From positions 312,768 through 376,767 of the forward strand of contig CM040761.1 in the NCBI GenBank assembly GCA_022829145.1: a DNA stretch of 64,000 nt, in the 5' to 3' direction. The stretch is from Albula goreensis (Eukaryota > Chordata > Actinopteri > Albuliformes > Albulidae). Both the position numbers and the translations under genes were made by a program. Position 1 is the stretch's first letter; each line of letters begins with the position of its first letter. Of the stretch, positions 10,315 through 19,669 are shown piece by piece. Below the pieces are notes generated by a model. That model ran no database searches and was not told where the DNA came from. It was given only the letters and a program-made list of their open reading frames with translations.

Positions 10315-13101
10315 GTATGACACTGTGTGATCCACTCCTTTTTTCCCTTTCTGGGGACAAAAGGAAAAAACAGAGGTTTCAAAAACAAAAGTGGCAGCAC
10401 AGCCAGGGATCAACCACAACCAAAGCCCAAAACTAACACTAAAGCTACATCCTGTCAGCCTTCAAGCCTGTGCATAAATAAGTGGCCTAAATGAAGGCAA
10501 GTGCTCACACCTGAGCTGATTAATAATCCCCCTCAGGTGAGCTTGCCTGTTAGTGAGGCTGCTGCTGGTACAGGTTCCTTTAGTCTCCCCAGACTGAGGG
10601 AGGGAACCAGGAACTGACATGAGTCCAAGAGGAGGAGCAGAAAAGCTTGCTCCTCCTTCCACCTTTCTCAGGACCACATTGAATAAAATAATGCTTAATT
10701 AAAAGTATGTACTGAATGTAGCATCAAATATTTAAAGGGAGAGACAAACTCTGCTGCTAGTCTCTTCATGAAAAGTCCTGCCAAACTGAATAATTTTTAC
10801 AGAGAAATAGGCATCTCCCATAGGTTTTAGTTTAGAATCTGGCACAGTTAGGACCATTCAGTTATGAATGGAGTTATATGGTCAATAATATAATTCAGAA
10901 TAATTTTTAATTGTTTTAATAATATTGATTAATAAAACAATTATTGTAGAGATGTGCTGTTGTTTGGATTGTTCCCTCTTTTGGTTCTCATATGGGCAAT
11001 GAAAAAAGCTTTATGATTTATCACATGAGAAACTAGAGTCTTTTTATAGATTTGTACAAAGAAACATGTATGAAATAATTTAATATAATGTTTAAAGAAA
11101 ATATGACAGGGAAAAATTTCCAACGAAAGAAAGAGGACCTTTCAGGTGGGGAAAAATGGTGGTTATAACTGAATGGACAGACAGTTCACTCTCCCACTGT
11201 CACAGAGTGGGAGAGTCCGGGTGCTGGCTCTAGAGACCTGGGGTGCAAAATATATATGAAGAAAAAGTCATGGACTTGGGGCACCATGCATCTGTTTACA
11301 CAATATTCAAAAACAGTCAGGTGACCATCGTGGTGCAACTAATGTTCTTCAGAAAAAAGTAAATAATTTCAGCAGAGTGGGTTTGGGTTAGGTTAGAAAA
11401 AATCTCCCTTTCCCAGGTCTCCATGAGGGCCACCTCTAGAAGAAAAACATGCACTCACCTGGATGTTTTGTACTGGAGGCTTTCAGTTGGCAGAATTTGG
11501 TCCCTCTATGAGGGCTGCCTGGGAGGGAAAAACATGCACTGATGTTCAGTGTACTGGAGGCTTTGAGTAGGCAGAATGTGGTTAATCTTCTCAGGGGTAG
11601 ATTTTTGTTAGGGTAAGGGGAGGGGAGGTTTTGTGGTTGGGAGGGAGGGGTTGGGGGTTAGGGGGATTAGGGTTAGGGTTTCTAGAATTATTTGGGTTAG
11701 GGTTTCTAGGGTAAGGGTTATTAGGGTTTAGGTTTAGGATTTGTAGGGTTGGGGTTATTAGGGTTTTAGGGTTATTAGGGTAAGGGTTATAAGGGTTTAG
11801 GGGTAGGGTCAGAGTTATCATTGATGTAGTTGTTGTGTTTTGTGGAGAGTGGATTCAGAAAATAATCTAGATATTCAATGATCCTGTACAATTCACTGTT
11901 GCAGTCTGAGACAATTGGTCTCCCTGCTGGGACCTCATAAGGTATTGGCCAGGATCCTGGTGGTTCATGTATTTTGGGGAGAACGTAAAAGATCCTCGGT
12001 CTTGGGTTGTCCTCCCCCTGAGATATAAACTTTGTTTTTTGTTAAATTCAACAATTTAGCTAACGAGCTAAGATTTCTAAGATAAGTAATTATGTGAATC
12101 TACTAGCCACCTCAGCAACTCTATTCTGTTGTCTGTTTCTGTTGATAAACTCATGTCACATTGAGACATTTTCATTTGATAGTTTTTCTCTCTTCAGGTG
12201 TGGGCAATGCCACTGCATGTGTCCTGCGTGACACCATTTATGTGACAGGGGGTCACTATGGTTTCAGAGGGAACTGCACATATGAAAAAATTCAAACCTA
12301 CAAGGTGGACCTCAATGAGTGGAGCATCATTACAGTTAGTCCTCATCCAGGTACATTCCATCCTACCTTTATTACAGAGGACTAGTTGGAAAATATGTGG
12401 GAGTGGGGGTGTAGGAGTGGGGGTGTGGTGATAGATGGGGGTTTGGGGGTGTAGGGTGTGGGTGGGGGTGTAGGAGTGGGGGTGAGGTGATAGATGGGGG
12501 TTTGGGGGTGTAGGGTGTGGGTGGGGTTGTAGGAGTGGGGGTGAGGTGATAGATGGGGGTTTAGGGGTGTAGGAGTGGGGGTGAGTTGATAGATGGGGGT
12601 TTGGGGGTGGGAGTTTGGCGTTGTGGGTGTGGGTTTGGAAAGCCTATGGAAAGCCCAGGGTTTCAGAGGCCCTTCAGAGATGTGCATGTGGGATGTTAAT
12701 GTACAGGCGAAAAGAAAGGCAGAACAAATAAGTGTAACTAATAACATAATGTACATGACTCCTCAAAGCTGTATGTTTTCACTCTGGTAGAGTATGGCCT
12801 TTGCTCGGTGGCACTGAATAACAGGCTGTATCTGGTGGGTGGGCAGACGACTGTGACCGACTGTTACGACCCCGACACAGATGAGTGGAGACAGCTGTCC
12901 GCTATGAAGGAACGGCGGATGGAGTGTGGAGCCTTGGTGATGAACGGCTGTATCTATGTGACAGGAGGGTACTCCTACTCCAGAGGCACATACCTACAGA
13001 GCATGGAGAAGTATGACCCTGAATCCGGCACCTGGGAGACAGTGGGAAATCTACCCAGCCCTGCGCGATCACATGGATGTGTGTGCATTACCAGAGTTTA
13101 G
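9093..13101 (+). CDS. klhl23: KLHL23, kelch-like protein 23 (BTB-BACK-Kelch)
   Basis: Complete coding region in three exons: 9093-10314, 12198-12350 and 12791-13101 (1,686 nt, 561 residues; human about 558). The start ATG has A at -3. Order of domains: BTB about residues 30-135 (GLFTDVTLQ...FHCHRA-like FCCHRAALAAGS), BACK about 140-240, then Kelch repeats from about 275 to the end, with repeated GG-Y and W motifs such as YIIGGYYWHPLSEV-like FIIGGYYWHPLSEV and YVTGGYSYSRGTYLQS. The match to human KLHL23 is collinear and ends with SHGCVC. BTB-BACK-Kelch proteins usually act as substrate adaptors for Cullin-3 ubiquitin ligases; the substrate of this one is not deducible. SSB lies downstream in the same orientation, as in human. 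Confidence 0.96.
10325..10678 (-). mobile_element. Diverged solo LTR in KLHL23 intron 1, related to the UBR3-intron LTR element
   Basis: Aligns by eye with the 437-bp LTRs at 56351 and 59382. Shared blocks include GGCAAGTGCTCACA, CTCAGGTGAGC, ACTGAGGGAGGGAACCAGGA (GCTGAGGGAGGGAACCAGGA in the young LTR) and an end in CCACA. The family orientation is minus. No internal region or second LTR is next to it, so it is probably an old solo LTR. The left boundary is approximate. Confidence 0.7.
10679..11590 (+). other. KLHL23 intron 1 sequence, nothing recognised
   Basis: AT-rich. Two segments around 11400-11580 repeat the phrases GAAAAACATGCACT and TACTGGAGGCTTT, a local duplication of about 70-110 bp. 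Confidence 0.45.
11596..11815 (+). repeat. Degenerate telomere-like (TTAGGG) repeat tract in KLHL23 intron 1
   Basis: Many TTAGGG and GTTAGGG words interspersed with variants (TAGGGTAAGGG, ATTAGGGTTT) over about 220 bp, all with the G-rich strand on +. It is interrupted and diverged, not a fresh telomere array. Confidence 0.75.
12198..12350 (+). CDS. klhl23: KLHL23 coding exon 2 (Kelch)
   Basis: Acceptor tctcttcag, donor GTACAT, 153 nt. It enters and leaves after one codon base. Encodes GVGNATACVLRDTIYVTGGH through SPHP, matching human GVGNATACVLHDVIYVIGGH. Confidence 0.94.
12385..12632 (+). repeat. G-rich minisatellite in KLHL23 intron 2
   Basis: Units of about 60 bp built from GATAGATGGGGGTTTGGGGG and GTAGGAGTGGGGGTGAGGT; GATAGATGGGGG recurs at about 12430, 12490, 12549 and 12588. 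Dense GGGG runs on + give strong G-quadruplex potential on the coding strand. Confidence 0.85.
12791..13101 (+). CDS. klhl23: KLHL23 last coding exon
   Basis: Acceptor ctctggtag; first residues EYGLCSVALNNRLYLVGGQT match human EYGLCSVPFENKLYLVGGQT. Ends SHGCVCITRV-TAG at 13099-13101. The last 20 bases of the exon already resemble the minisatellite unit that follows. Confidence 0.94.
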
Positions 13102-13636
13102 ACACACCTGTCTGTGTGTGTGTCTGTGTGTGTGTTTATAGAGCTCAATCACACATCCCACATCATGGTTGTGTGTGTGTGTATTTTATAGAGCTTAAAC
13201 ACACGTCCTACATCATGGCTGTGTGTGTGTGTGTTTGTGTGTATTTACAGAGCTTAGACACATGTCCCACATTATATTACATTACATTACAGTCATTTAA
13301 CTGACACTTTTATCCATAGTGACTTACAGTTGATTATGCTAACCAAGGGACAATCCCCCCTTGGAGTAATGTGAGGTTAAGAGCCTGGCTCAAGGGCTCA
13401 ACAGCAATGGCTATTGCTATGGCTAAACTGGGGCTTAAACCACCAACCCCTGGGGTCCCGGTCATGTACCCTATAGCCACTAGCCACTGCTCCCAGCCTA
13501 TAGTCTAGTCCCACATCATAGCTGTCTGTGTGAGAGTGTGTCTGTGTGTGTGTGTGCTTAGACACACCCCACATTATGGCTGGCTGTGTGTGTGTGTATT
13601 TATAGAGCTGAGACTCATGTCCCACATTGTGGCTGG

Positions 13637-13672
<36 letters not shown>

Positions 13673-14205
13673 AGATACACCCCACATTATGGCTGGCTGT
13701 GTGTGTGTGTATTTATAGAGCTGAGACTCATGTCCCACATTGTGGCTGGCTGTGTGTGTGTGTGTGTATTTATAGAGCTGAGACACACATCCCACATAAT
13801 GCCTGTCTGTGTGTGTGTATTTATAGAGCTTAGACACACTCCACATTATGGCTAGCTTTGTGTGTGTGTGTGTGTATTTACAGAGCTTAGACACACATCC
13901 CACATCATGGCTGGCTGTGTGTTTGTGTATTTATCAAGCTTAAACACACGTCCCACATCATAGCTGTGTGTGTGTGTATGTATCAATAGAGCTTAGACAC
14001 ACATCCAACATCATGGCTGTGTGTCAGTGTGTGTGTGTGTGTATTTATAGAGCTTAAACACATGTCCCATATCATGGCTGTGTGTGTGTGTGTATTTATC
14101 AAGCTTAAACACACGTCCCACATCATAGCTGTGTGTGTGTGTATGTATCAATAGAGCTTAGACACACATCCCACATCATGGCTGAGAGTGTGTGTGTGTG
14201 TTACA
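13085..14205 (+). repeat. TG-rich minisatellite starting at the KLHL23 stop codon
   Basis: Around 15 units of roughly 55-75 bp. Each has a form of AGAGCTTAGACACACATCCC, then ACATCATGGCTG, a (TG)n run and ATTTATAGAGCTT. The first unit overlaps the end of the KLHL23 coding exon (CCAGAGTTTAGACACACCTG), so the stop codon lies inside the array. The array is interrupted at 13262-13505 by a different repeat. Confidence 0.85.
13262..13505. repeat. Interspersed repeat inside the minisatellite
   Basis: Starts with ATTACATTACATTACAGTCA, then a CACTTTTATCC-type motif, and ends with GCCACTAGCCACTGCTCCC. This layout is typical of a short repeat found across fish genomes. The family is not named here. A shorter relative is at 22395-22480. 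Confidence 0.6.
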
Positions 14206-14330
14206 ACACAAATACACATGTCTATCAGTCAAGATTATATAAGCACAACTGCCCAAGCTGTATCCCGGGTATGAAGCATGTGTAATCTGCTTATTGTCAA
14301 AGTTGTATATGGATCTGCAATTTTTTTTCT

Positions 14331-14336
14331 AATAAA
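14331..14336 (+). promoter_or_regulatory. klhl23: Candidate KLHL23 poly(A) signal
   Basis: AATAAA about 1.2 kb after the stop codon, the first good hexamer after the minisatellite. If used, the whole array would be in the 3' UTR. Confidence 0.35.
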
Positions 14337-15232
14337 ATAGTGTAATACAGTTCATCCTCCCATATCGCAATTTCAATTTTTTGCAGGTCAGCAACAAACA
14401 GTTAAATGGGAATTTTTTGGGAGCTTTGTGACCTTGTGTGGGGAACCACGCTGCACTGCAGACAACGTGCATAGTAGATGAAGTAAAGAAAACATAAGTC
14501 ATAAATGGATAAAATATATGATTAATATTAATGTATTTTATCATTTAATACCATAAATATACACATTTTTTTAATGTGGGAGGGTCAACTGTACAGCATT
14601 TGCAGAGGTTGCTTTTCTGAATTTCTTATAAAGAATTTTCCCACTCAAACTATAAGCACAGGCTGGGTACTAGTCTGCATGTCAATAAACCTTTTTCTAT
14701 GATAGGAACTTGTTTATGAAGCATTCTTTAATACATTAATTTTAATCTTCTTTATAATACACCTTAATGGATTTAACAATAATATACAATGAGCTTTTAT
14801 ATAGCTCTTTTCATGCATATAATTCCAGGGCACTTTACAGGAAGAATAAATAAGTAAAATATAATAAACAGCCCAAGAAAACCAAACTAAGAGGAGTAGG
14901 CATGAGAACAAATAAGTCTTTAGACATAATTTAAGAGCGCTAATTGTAGCTGCACCTCAGATTTTTGCTCTGTAGGCATGGTGCAGAGCAGCTAATAAGC
15001 CTCTTGCATGTTTGATGTCATGGTTACTACCATGATTGTGGTTTATTTGCGATACTATTGTAATACTACTGTCTCCATGCATTGATGTCATGAAGAGGAG
15101 TTCCTTTCACATGACAAGTCCTTGGATCCATGAGCTTGTTATTTATTCTCAGAAATGAGAGGAAATATTAACTGAGGATGTTAATATGCAATGTGAAACT
15201 GCAATATTATGGATACCGAATTGCCAAACATA
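14337..15232. other. Intergenic, mostly unassigned
   Basis: No coding similarity. The segment 14780-14850, with CTTTTATATAGCTCTTTTCA and GGCACTTTACAG, resembles the 3' tail of an interspersed fish repeat. Confidence 0.35.
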
Positions 15233-16035
15233 CAGTGCCAATAGAAAACCGTCATACCCCTTTGAAATAGTTACTTTATTTGTCATACAGCCTGAAATCA
15301 AAACCCATTAAAAAAAATCTTTTTCCAGTTTTATTTACAAATTTAGCCATAGCAACATCAAAATAATGAAAAAAAGGCAATAGTTCTGAAAATTAATAAA
15401 AAATGAAAAACTAGAATAACAGGATTGGAAAAATCATCAGCCCCCTGATTTAATACTTTGTAGAGCTTTCTTTTGCTTTAATTACAGCCATCAATCTGTT
15501 TGGATATGTCTCTATTAGCTTTGCACACCTAGATTGGGGAATATTTGCCCATTCTTCCTTGCAGAATTGTTCAAGTCAAATTCTGTGGGGAACGGCGATG
15601 GACTGCTCTCTTCAAGTCAGTCCACAGATTTTCTATCGGATTTAAGACAGGGTTCTGACTTGGCCACTCAAGGACATTCACCTTCCTATCCTTAAGCCAC
15701 TGCTTTGTTCTTTTGGCAGTATGTTTAGGATCATTGTCGTGTTGGAAGGTGATTGACCTGCCCATCTTCAGCTGTCTAGCAGAGGGATGCAGGTTTTCCT
15801 CAAGAATTTGGGAGTACTTGGCAGCATTCATTTTCCCTTCGATCCTGACCAATTGCCCAGTACCCGCTGAAGAGAAACATCCCCACAACATAATGTTGCC
15901 CCCACCATGCTTCACAGTAGGTATGGTGTGTTTTGGGTGGTGTCCTGTGTTTGGTTTTCGCCAAACATAGCGCTTGGAGTTCAGTCCAAAAAGTTCAATC
16001 TTAGTCTCATCTGACCAATGTGGTAATACTTGCAT
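15233..16035 (-). mobile_element. Tc1-type transposon, truncated 3' half with catalytic domain
   Basis: The outer end CAGTGCCAATAGAAAACCGT follows a TA at 15231-15232. The minus strand encodes about 154 residues of a Tc1 DDE transposase (15571-16035). These include [33 protein letters not shown] (second Asp) and [12 protein letters not shown] (Glu), so all visible catalytic acids are present. The N-terminal DNA-binding half and the other inverted repeat are missing. It cannot move by itself. Confidence 0.88.
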
Positions 16036-16158
16036 TGATGTTTGTGTTGGGGGCCATAATAGCAGGTGCCAATAGAGGGTGCTGTAGGTTTTTTGGGTGC
16101 TTGGTTATGCCCCAGTGCGGTTGAAGAAGCGGTTGCTGGCCACTGATTGTCAAATGCT

Positions 16159-16962
16159 GGCTGCGTTCCAATACTCAAATTCGTCTCCTCCTTTCCTTCT
16201 TTCCTCCCCTCCTTTCCTCCGTGCCCCGGAAGCTGATTATGTGTCCTCCTTTCCTCCACTGTTCCAAAACGCAATCTCGCCTCCTCCTTTCCTCCTTTTT
16301 CGTCTCCTCCAAACGGAGGATACATCGATATATCCTACCGCGGAAGTCTTTTCACATTTCTGCGTGACATCACTGTGCTCACGACCAGTCAGATTAAATG
16401 ACCATCCCACAGAATATTTCACCATCGAAAAGTTTCTAAAACATGACAAGGGATTGACCAACACCTGAATATTAGTGCCAGAACAGTAAACAGTAATCGG
16501 GCAATTTACATTAAAGAGAAAACTTTTGTGTTTTCGAACATAACCACTTTGATGCGATATATTCATGTTTTTCAGATACAAATGGTCATTTTACCGAAGT
16601 AAAATTGAGCGAGTTCATGTTGCGGTAAATGTATGTATTCCTTGTAGAAATGCTTATCTTACATCATGAGCAGAATGCGAGAAACTGACATTCATATTTT
16701 AATGCAGGAACAGGGCTGGTGGTGTTAGAGAAGCGTGATTGGCGTTGGTATCCTCGGAGTCGTTCGAAATTATTACTTCATCAATAGCCGACGTCGACTT
16801 TGATGACGGGCGAATCGGATTAGCTGTTCCAACTTTTGATTCATTCCTCCTTTCCTCAACTCGTTTCCTCCCCTCCTTTCCTCCACATATTTCCGGCGTA
16901 TTTCCGGGGTAGGAAAGGAGGAGAGGAAAGGAGGAGACGAGAAAAAGTATTGGAACGCAGCC
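16159..16962. mobile_element. TIR element, GGCTGCGTTCCAAT family, 804-bp copy
   Basis: Begins GGCTGCGTTCCAATACTC and ends with the reverse complement, AGTATTGGAACGCAGCC. The ends contain repeated CTCCTTTCC. The interior shares the segments CGATTCGCCCGTCATCAAAG (opposite strand) and a CATCGAT motif with the copy at 18543. The flanking triplets do not match (GCT versus AAA), unlike the other copies, so recombination or decay is possible. Confidence 0.75.
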
Positions 16963-17299
16963 AAAGTCTGTCAGGTCATCAGACTCAAAAGTAAGCCCCA
17001 GAATGTTCCACTGGTCCATTAAACTAGGCTATAATTATGAAAACTAAAACTGAAATAAAAATGTATCAAAACGAAAAACAAATCTCTCTAAACTGAAACT
17101 TAAAACAGAAATAAAACTAAACTGATTTTCAAGGAAAAATTGAATAGAATACTGAAATAGAATATAATAAAACACAAAACTATAATGACCTTAGCATAGA
17201 CGCACAGTTTGATGTCATGACACGAGTTTTTTCAATGCGAAACTGTCAGAAAAACATGCCAGCATCGATAAAAGGAATTGATAACCTCGGAGGCAAAAG

Positions 17300-18072
17300 A
17301 TTCCGATGGATCAGACAATTTGGTACCGTTTCTCGAAATTATCTTAAATTTTTGACTCCTCAAAATAGCCCCCTATTGCTTTGATGACAGCATTGCAGGC
17401 TCCTGACATTCTTTCAACCAGCTTCCAGAGACAGCCACGTGGAATGCTTCTCCAGCAGTCCTGAAGGAGTTCCTACAAGTTCTGGGTACGAATTAATCTT
17501 ACTCTGGCTGCGTTCCAATACTCAAATTCGTCTCCTCCTTTCCTCCACATATTTCCGGCATACTTCCGGGGTAGGAAAGGAGGGGAGGAAAGGAGGAGAG
17601 GAAAGGAGGAGACGAGAAAAAGTATTGGAACGCAGCCTCTCTTAGCTCTATGGAGTTTAGGCTGGTTGCTTGCGGGGGCCCGGTCATCTGTTGCAGCACT
17701 CCATCTCTTTCCTTGTTTACAAGACAACTCTAACACAACCTTGAAATGTGCTCAGGGTCAGTAAAACAAATTTCTGAAAAACAAATGACAGTCCAACAAG
17801 GCACTGACCAGATGGGATGGCGTGTCGCAATCACTCTGTTTGATAATATTTTGGAATTATAACATATTTGATATTTAAAGCAGAACCACAAAACTGGGGT
17901 ACTGGCTCAAAGACATTTTTTTTTACAATAAAAACTTTGTTTTAGAAAAGCCTTTGTATGGACATAATGATGACTATTCATATTGATGTAAGAAACTAAT
18001 TTCTGTTATTTTAACATAAAATGGCTTTAAGAGAAATATGATTTTCAGTAGGTGTCCAAACTTTTGGCTGAT
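17300..18072 (-). mobile_element. Tc1/mariner relic, with a 122-bp MITE inside
   Basis: The left part, TTTTTGACTCCTCAAAATAG followed by TTGCTTTGATGACAGC, and the right end, GGTGTCCAAACTTTTGGCTG, are characteristic of a decayed Tc1-like fish element. It is interrupted at 17516-17637. No intact transposase remains. The left boundary is approximate. Confidence 0.6.
17516..17637. mobile_element. 122-bp MITE, GGCTGCGTTCCAAT family, TCT target duplication
   Basis: Perfect GGCTGCGTTCCAATACT ends in inverted orientation, flanked by TCT at 17513-17515 and 17638-17640. The interior consists of CTCCTTTCCTCC and its complement and would fold almost completely into a hairpin. Confidence 0.85.
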
Positions 18073-18415
18073 ATATACTATTTACAAGAGCTCAGCTCAG
18101 ATGGTGAGCTTGAATTTCGTTGTATTCACCAATAACAATGACAACAAAGAAATTCTGATTCTAATTCTGAGAAAATTAAAAACAAAAGTACCATCACTAC
18201 AAAGATAAAAAGAATGATGCAGCATGCTCACCGATTGTTTTACATGTTCACAGCGATGCTGAGCAGCTCAGCCCAATACTTCCTGTAACAAAGCTTACTA
18301 TGAAGTTACTCACTTCATTTGTTTCAAAAATGGCATTAACTCCAAAAAAAAAAAAAAAAAAAAAAGAAGCCATTTTTGCTTACCGTTGTGGACCAGAGAA
18401 TGCTTGCACTACTCA

Positions 18416-19067
18416 GGCTGCGTTCCAATACTCAATTTCGTCTCCTCCTTTCCTCCACTCGTTTCCTCCCCTCCTTTCCTCCATATATTTCCGGCATACT
18501 TCCGGGGTAGGAAAGGAGGAGAGGAAAGGAGGAGAAGAGAAAGGCTGCGTTCCAATACTTTTTCTCGTCTCCTCCTTTCCTCCCCTCCTTTCCTCCCCCG
18601 GAAGTATGCCGGAAATATATGGAGGAAAGGAGGGGAGGAAACGAGTGGAGGAAAGGAGGAAAGAGGAGATGAATCGAATATTGGAACAGCTAATCCGATT
18701 CGCCCGTCATCAAAGTCGACGTCGGCTATTGATGAAGTAATAATTTCGACTGACTCTGACGATACCAAAGCCAATCAAAATATTCAGTGGGATGGTCTTT
18801 TAATCTGACTGGTCGTGAGCACAATGATGTCACGCAGAAAGGTGAAAAGACTTCCGCGGTAGGATACATCGATGTATCCTCCGTTTGGAGGAAACGAAAA
18901 AGGAGGAAAGGAGGAAAGGAGGAGGCGAGATTGCACTTTGGAACAGTGGAGGAAAGGAGGACACATAATCAACTTCCGGGGCACGGAGGAAAGGAGGGGA
19001 GGAAAGGAGGAAAGGAGGAGACGAAATTGAGTATTGGAACGCAGCCAAAAAGTATTGGAACGCAGCC
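18416..19067. mobile_element. MITE of the same family, split by a second copy, TCA target duplication
   Basis: The outer copy starts GGCTGCGTTCCAATACTCAA and ends AAGTATTGGAACGCAGCC, flanked by TCA at 18413-18415 and 19068-19070. It is interrupted by the copy at 18543-19046. With that removed, the remaining ~145 bp resembles the 122-bp copy at 17516. Confidence 0.85.
18543..19046. mobile_element. 504-bp copy of the same family inserted in the outer MITE, AAA target duplication
   Basis: Starts GGCTGCGTTCCAATACTTTT and ends TTGAGTATTGGAACGCAGCC, flanked by AAA at 18540-18542 and 19047-19049. Internal sequence is shared with the 804-bp copy at 16159 in inverted orientation. No complete transposase frame is present. 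Confidence 0.85.
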
Positions 19068-19315
19068 TCAGCATGGATACCAGGGTGTGCACCTGCCCTC
19101 CTCCCTCAGGCGGAACCGAACGGTGTCGCCCTAAGGTTCCCACAGGTCCGACTTTATAGTCATATATCGCTAATAGCCTCTAGGTGCCCGGCTGTAAACT
19201 GTATCGGTAGTTTCTTATACCGGAAAATAAACTTTCAAAAGACCACCAACGCAATTTTATTTGGCCTTCGAAGCCGCATGATTTTCAAATTATTCCAGCC
19301 CAACGTATGAATATA

Positions 19316-19662
19316 CAGGGCTTCCTCAACTTACAAACGAGTTCCGTTCCTACAACTTGTTGTAAGCCGATTTTCGACGTAAGTCGGAATTTATACCTAT
19401 ATTATACCACAATTAACACCTTAAGTCACTCACATTGTACACACAACACATGAAGGACATATAAAATATAGTAATTAAATGAAACAGTAGTTAAAAAAAA
19501 AAAAAAAAAAAAAGACAGAACAATTCCTTACCTTCATTTCTGTGGTCGTATATACGAACCAAACCGCTTAAGTCGAAACTAGGTTTGGTAAGTAATTTAT
19601 GGGAGTGCCTCTTAACCACGAAATGACGTAACTCGAGACCGTCGTAACCCGAGGACCTCCTG
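19316..19662. mobile_element. Tigger/pogo-like MITE
   Basis: The left end CAGGGCTTCCTCAACTTAC and the reverse-complemented right end CAGGAGGTCCTCGGGTTACG are similar inverted repeats, with TA next to the left end. The interior contains GTAAGTCG-type motifs usual in this group. The right edge abuts the Tc1 copy at 19670. Confidence 0.6.
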
Positions 19663-19669
19663 GTATATA

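Noticed and set aside
13530-13903. Cys/Val-rich and Thr/His-rich frames in the TG array as genes
   Set aside because: They are direct translations of TG/CA runs and their unit spacers.
16097-19134. Ser/Pro- and Lys/Glu-rich frames as host genes
   Set aside because: They are translations of CTCCTTTCC / GGAAAGGAG runs in the MITE family.
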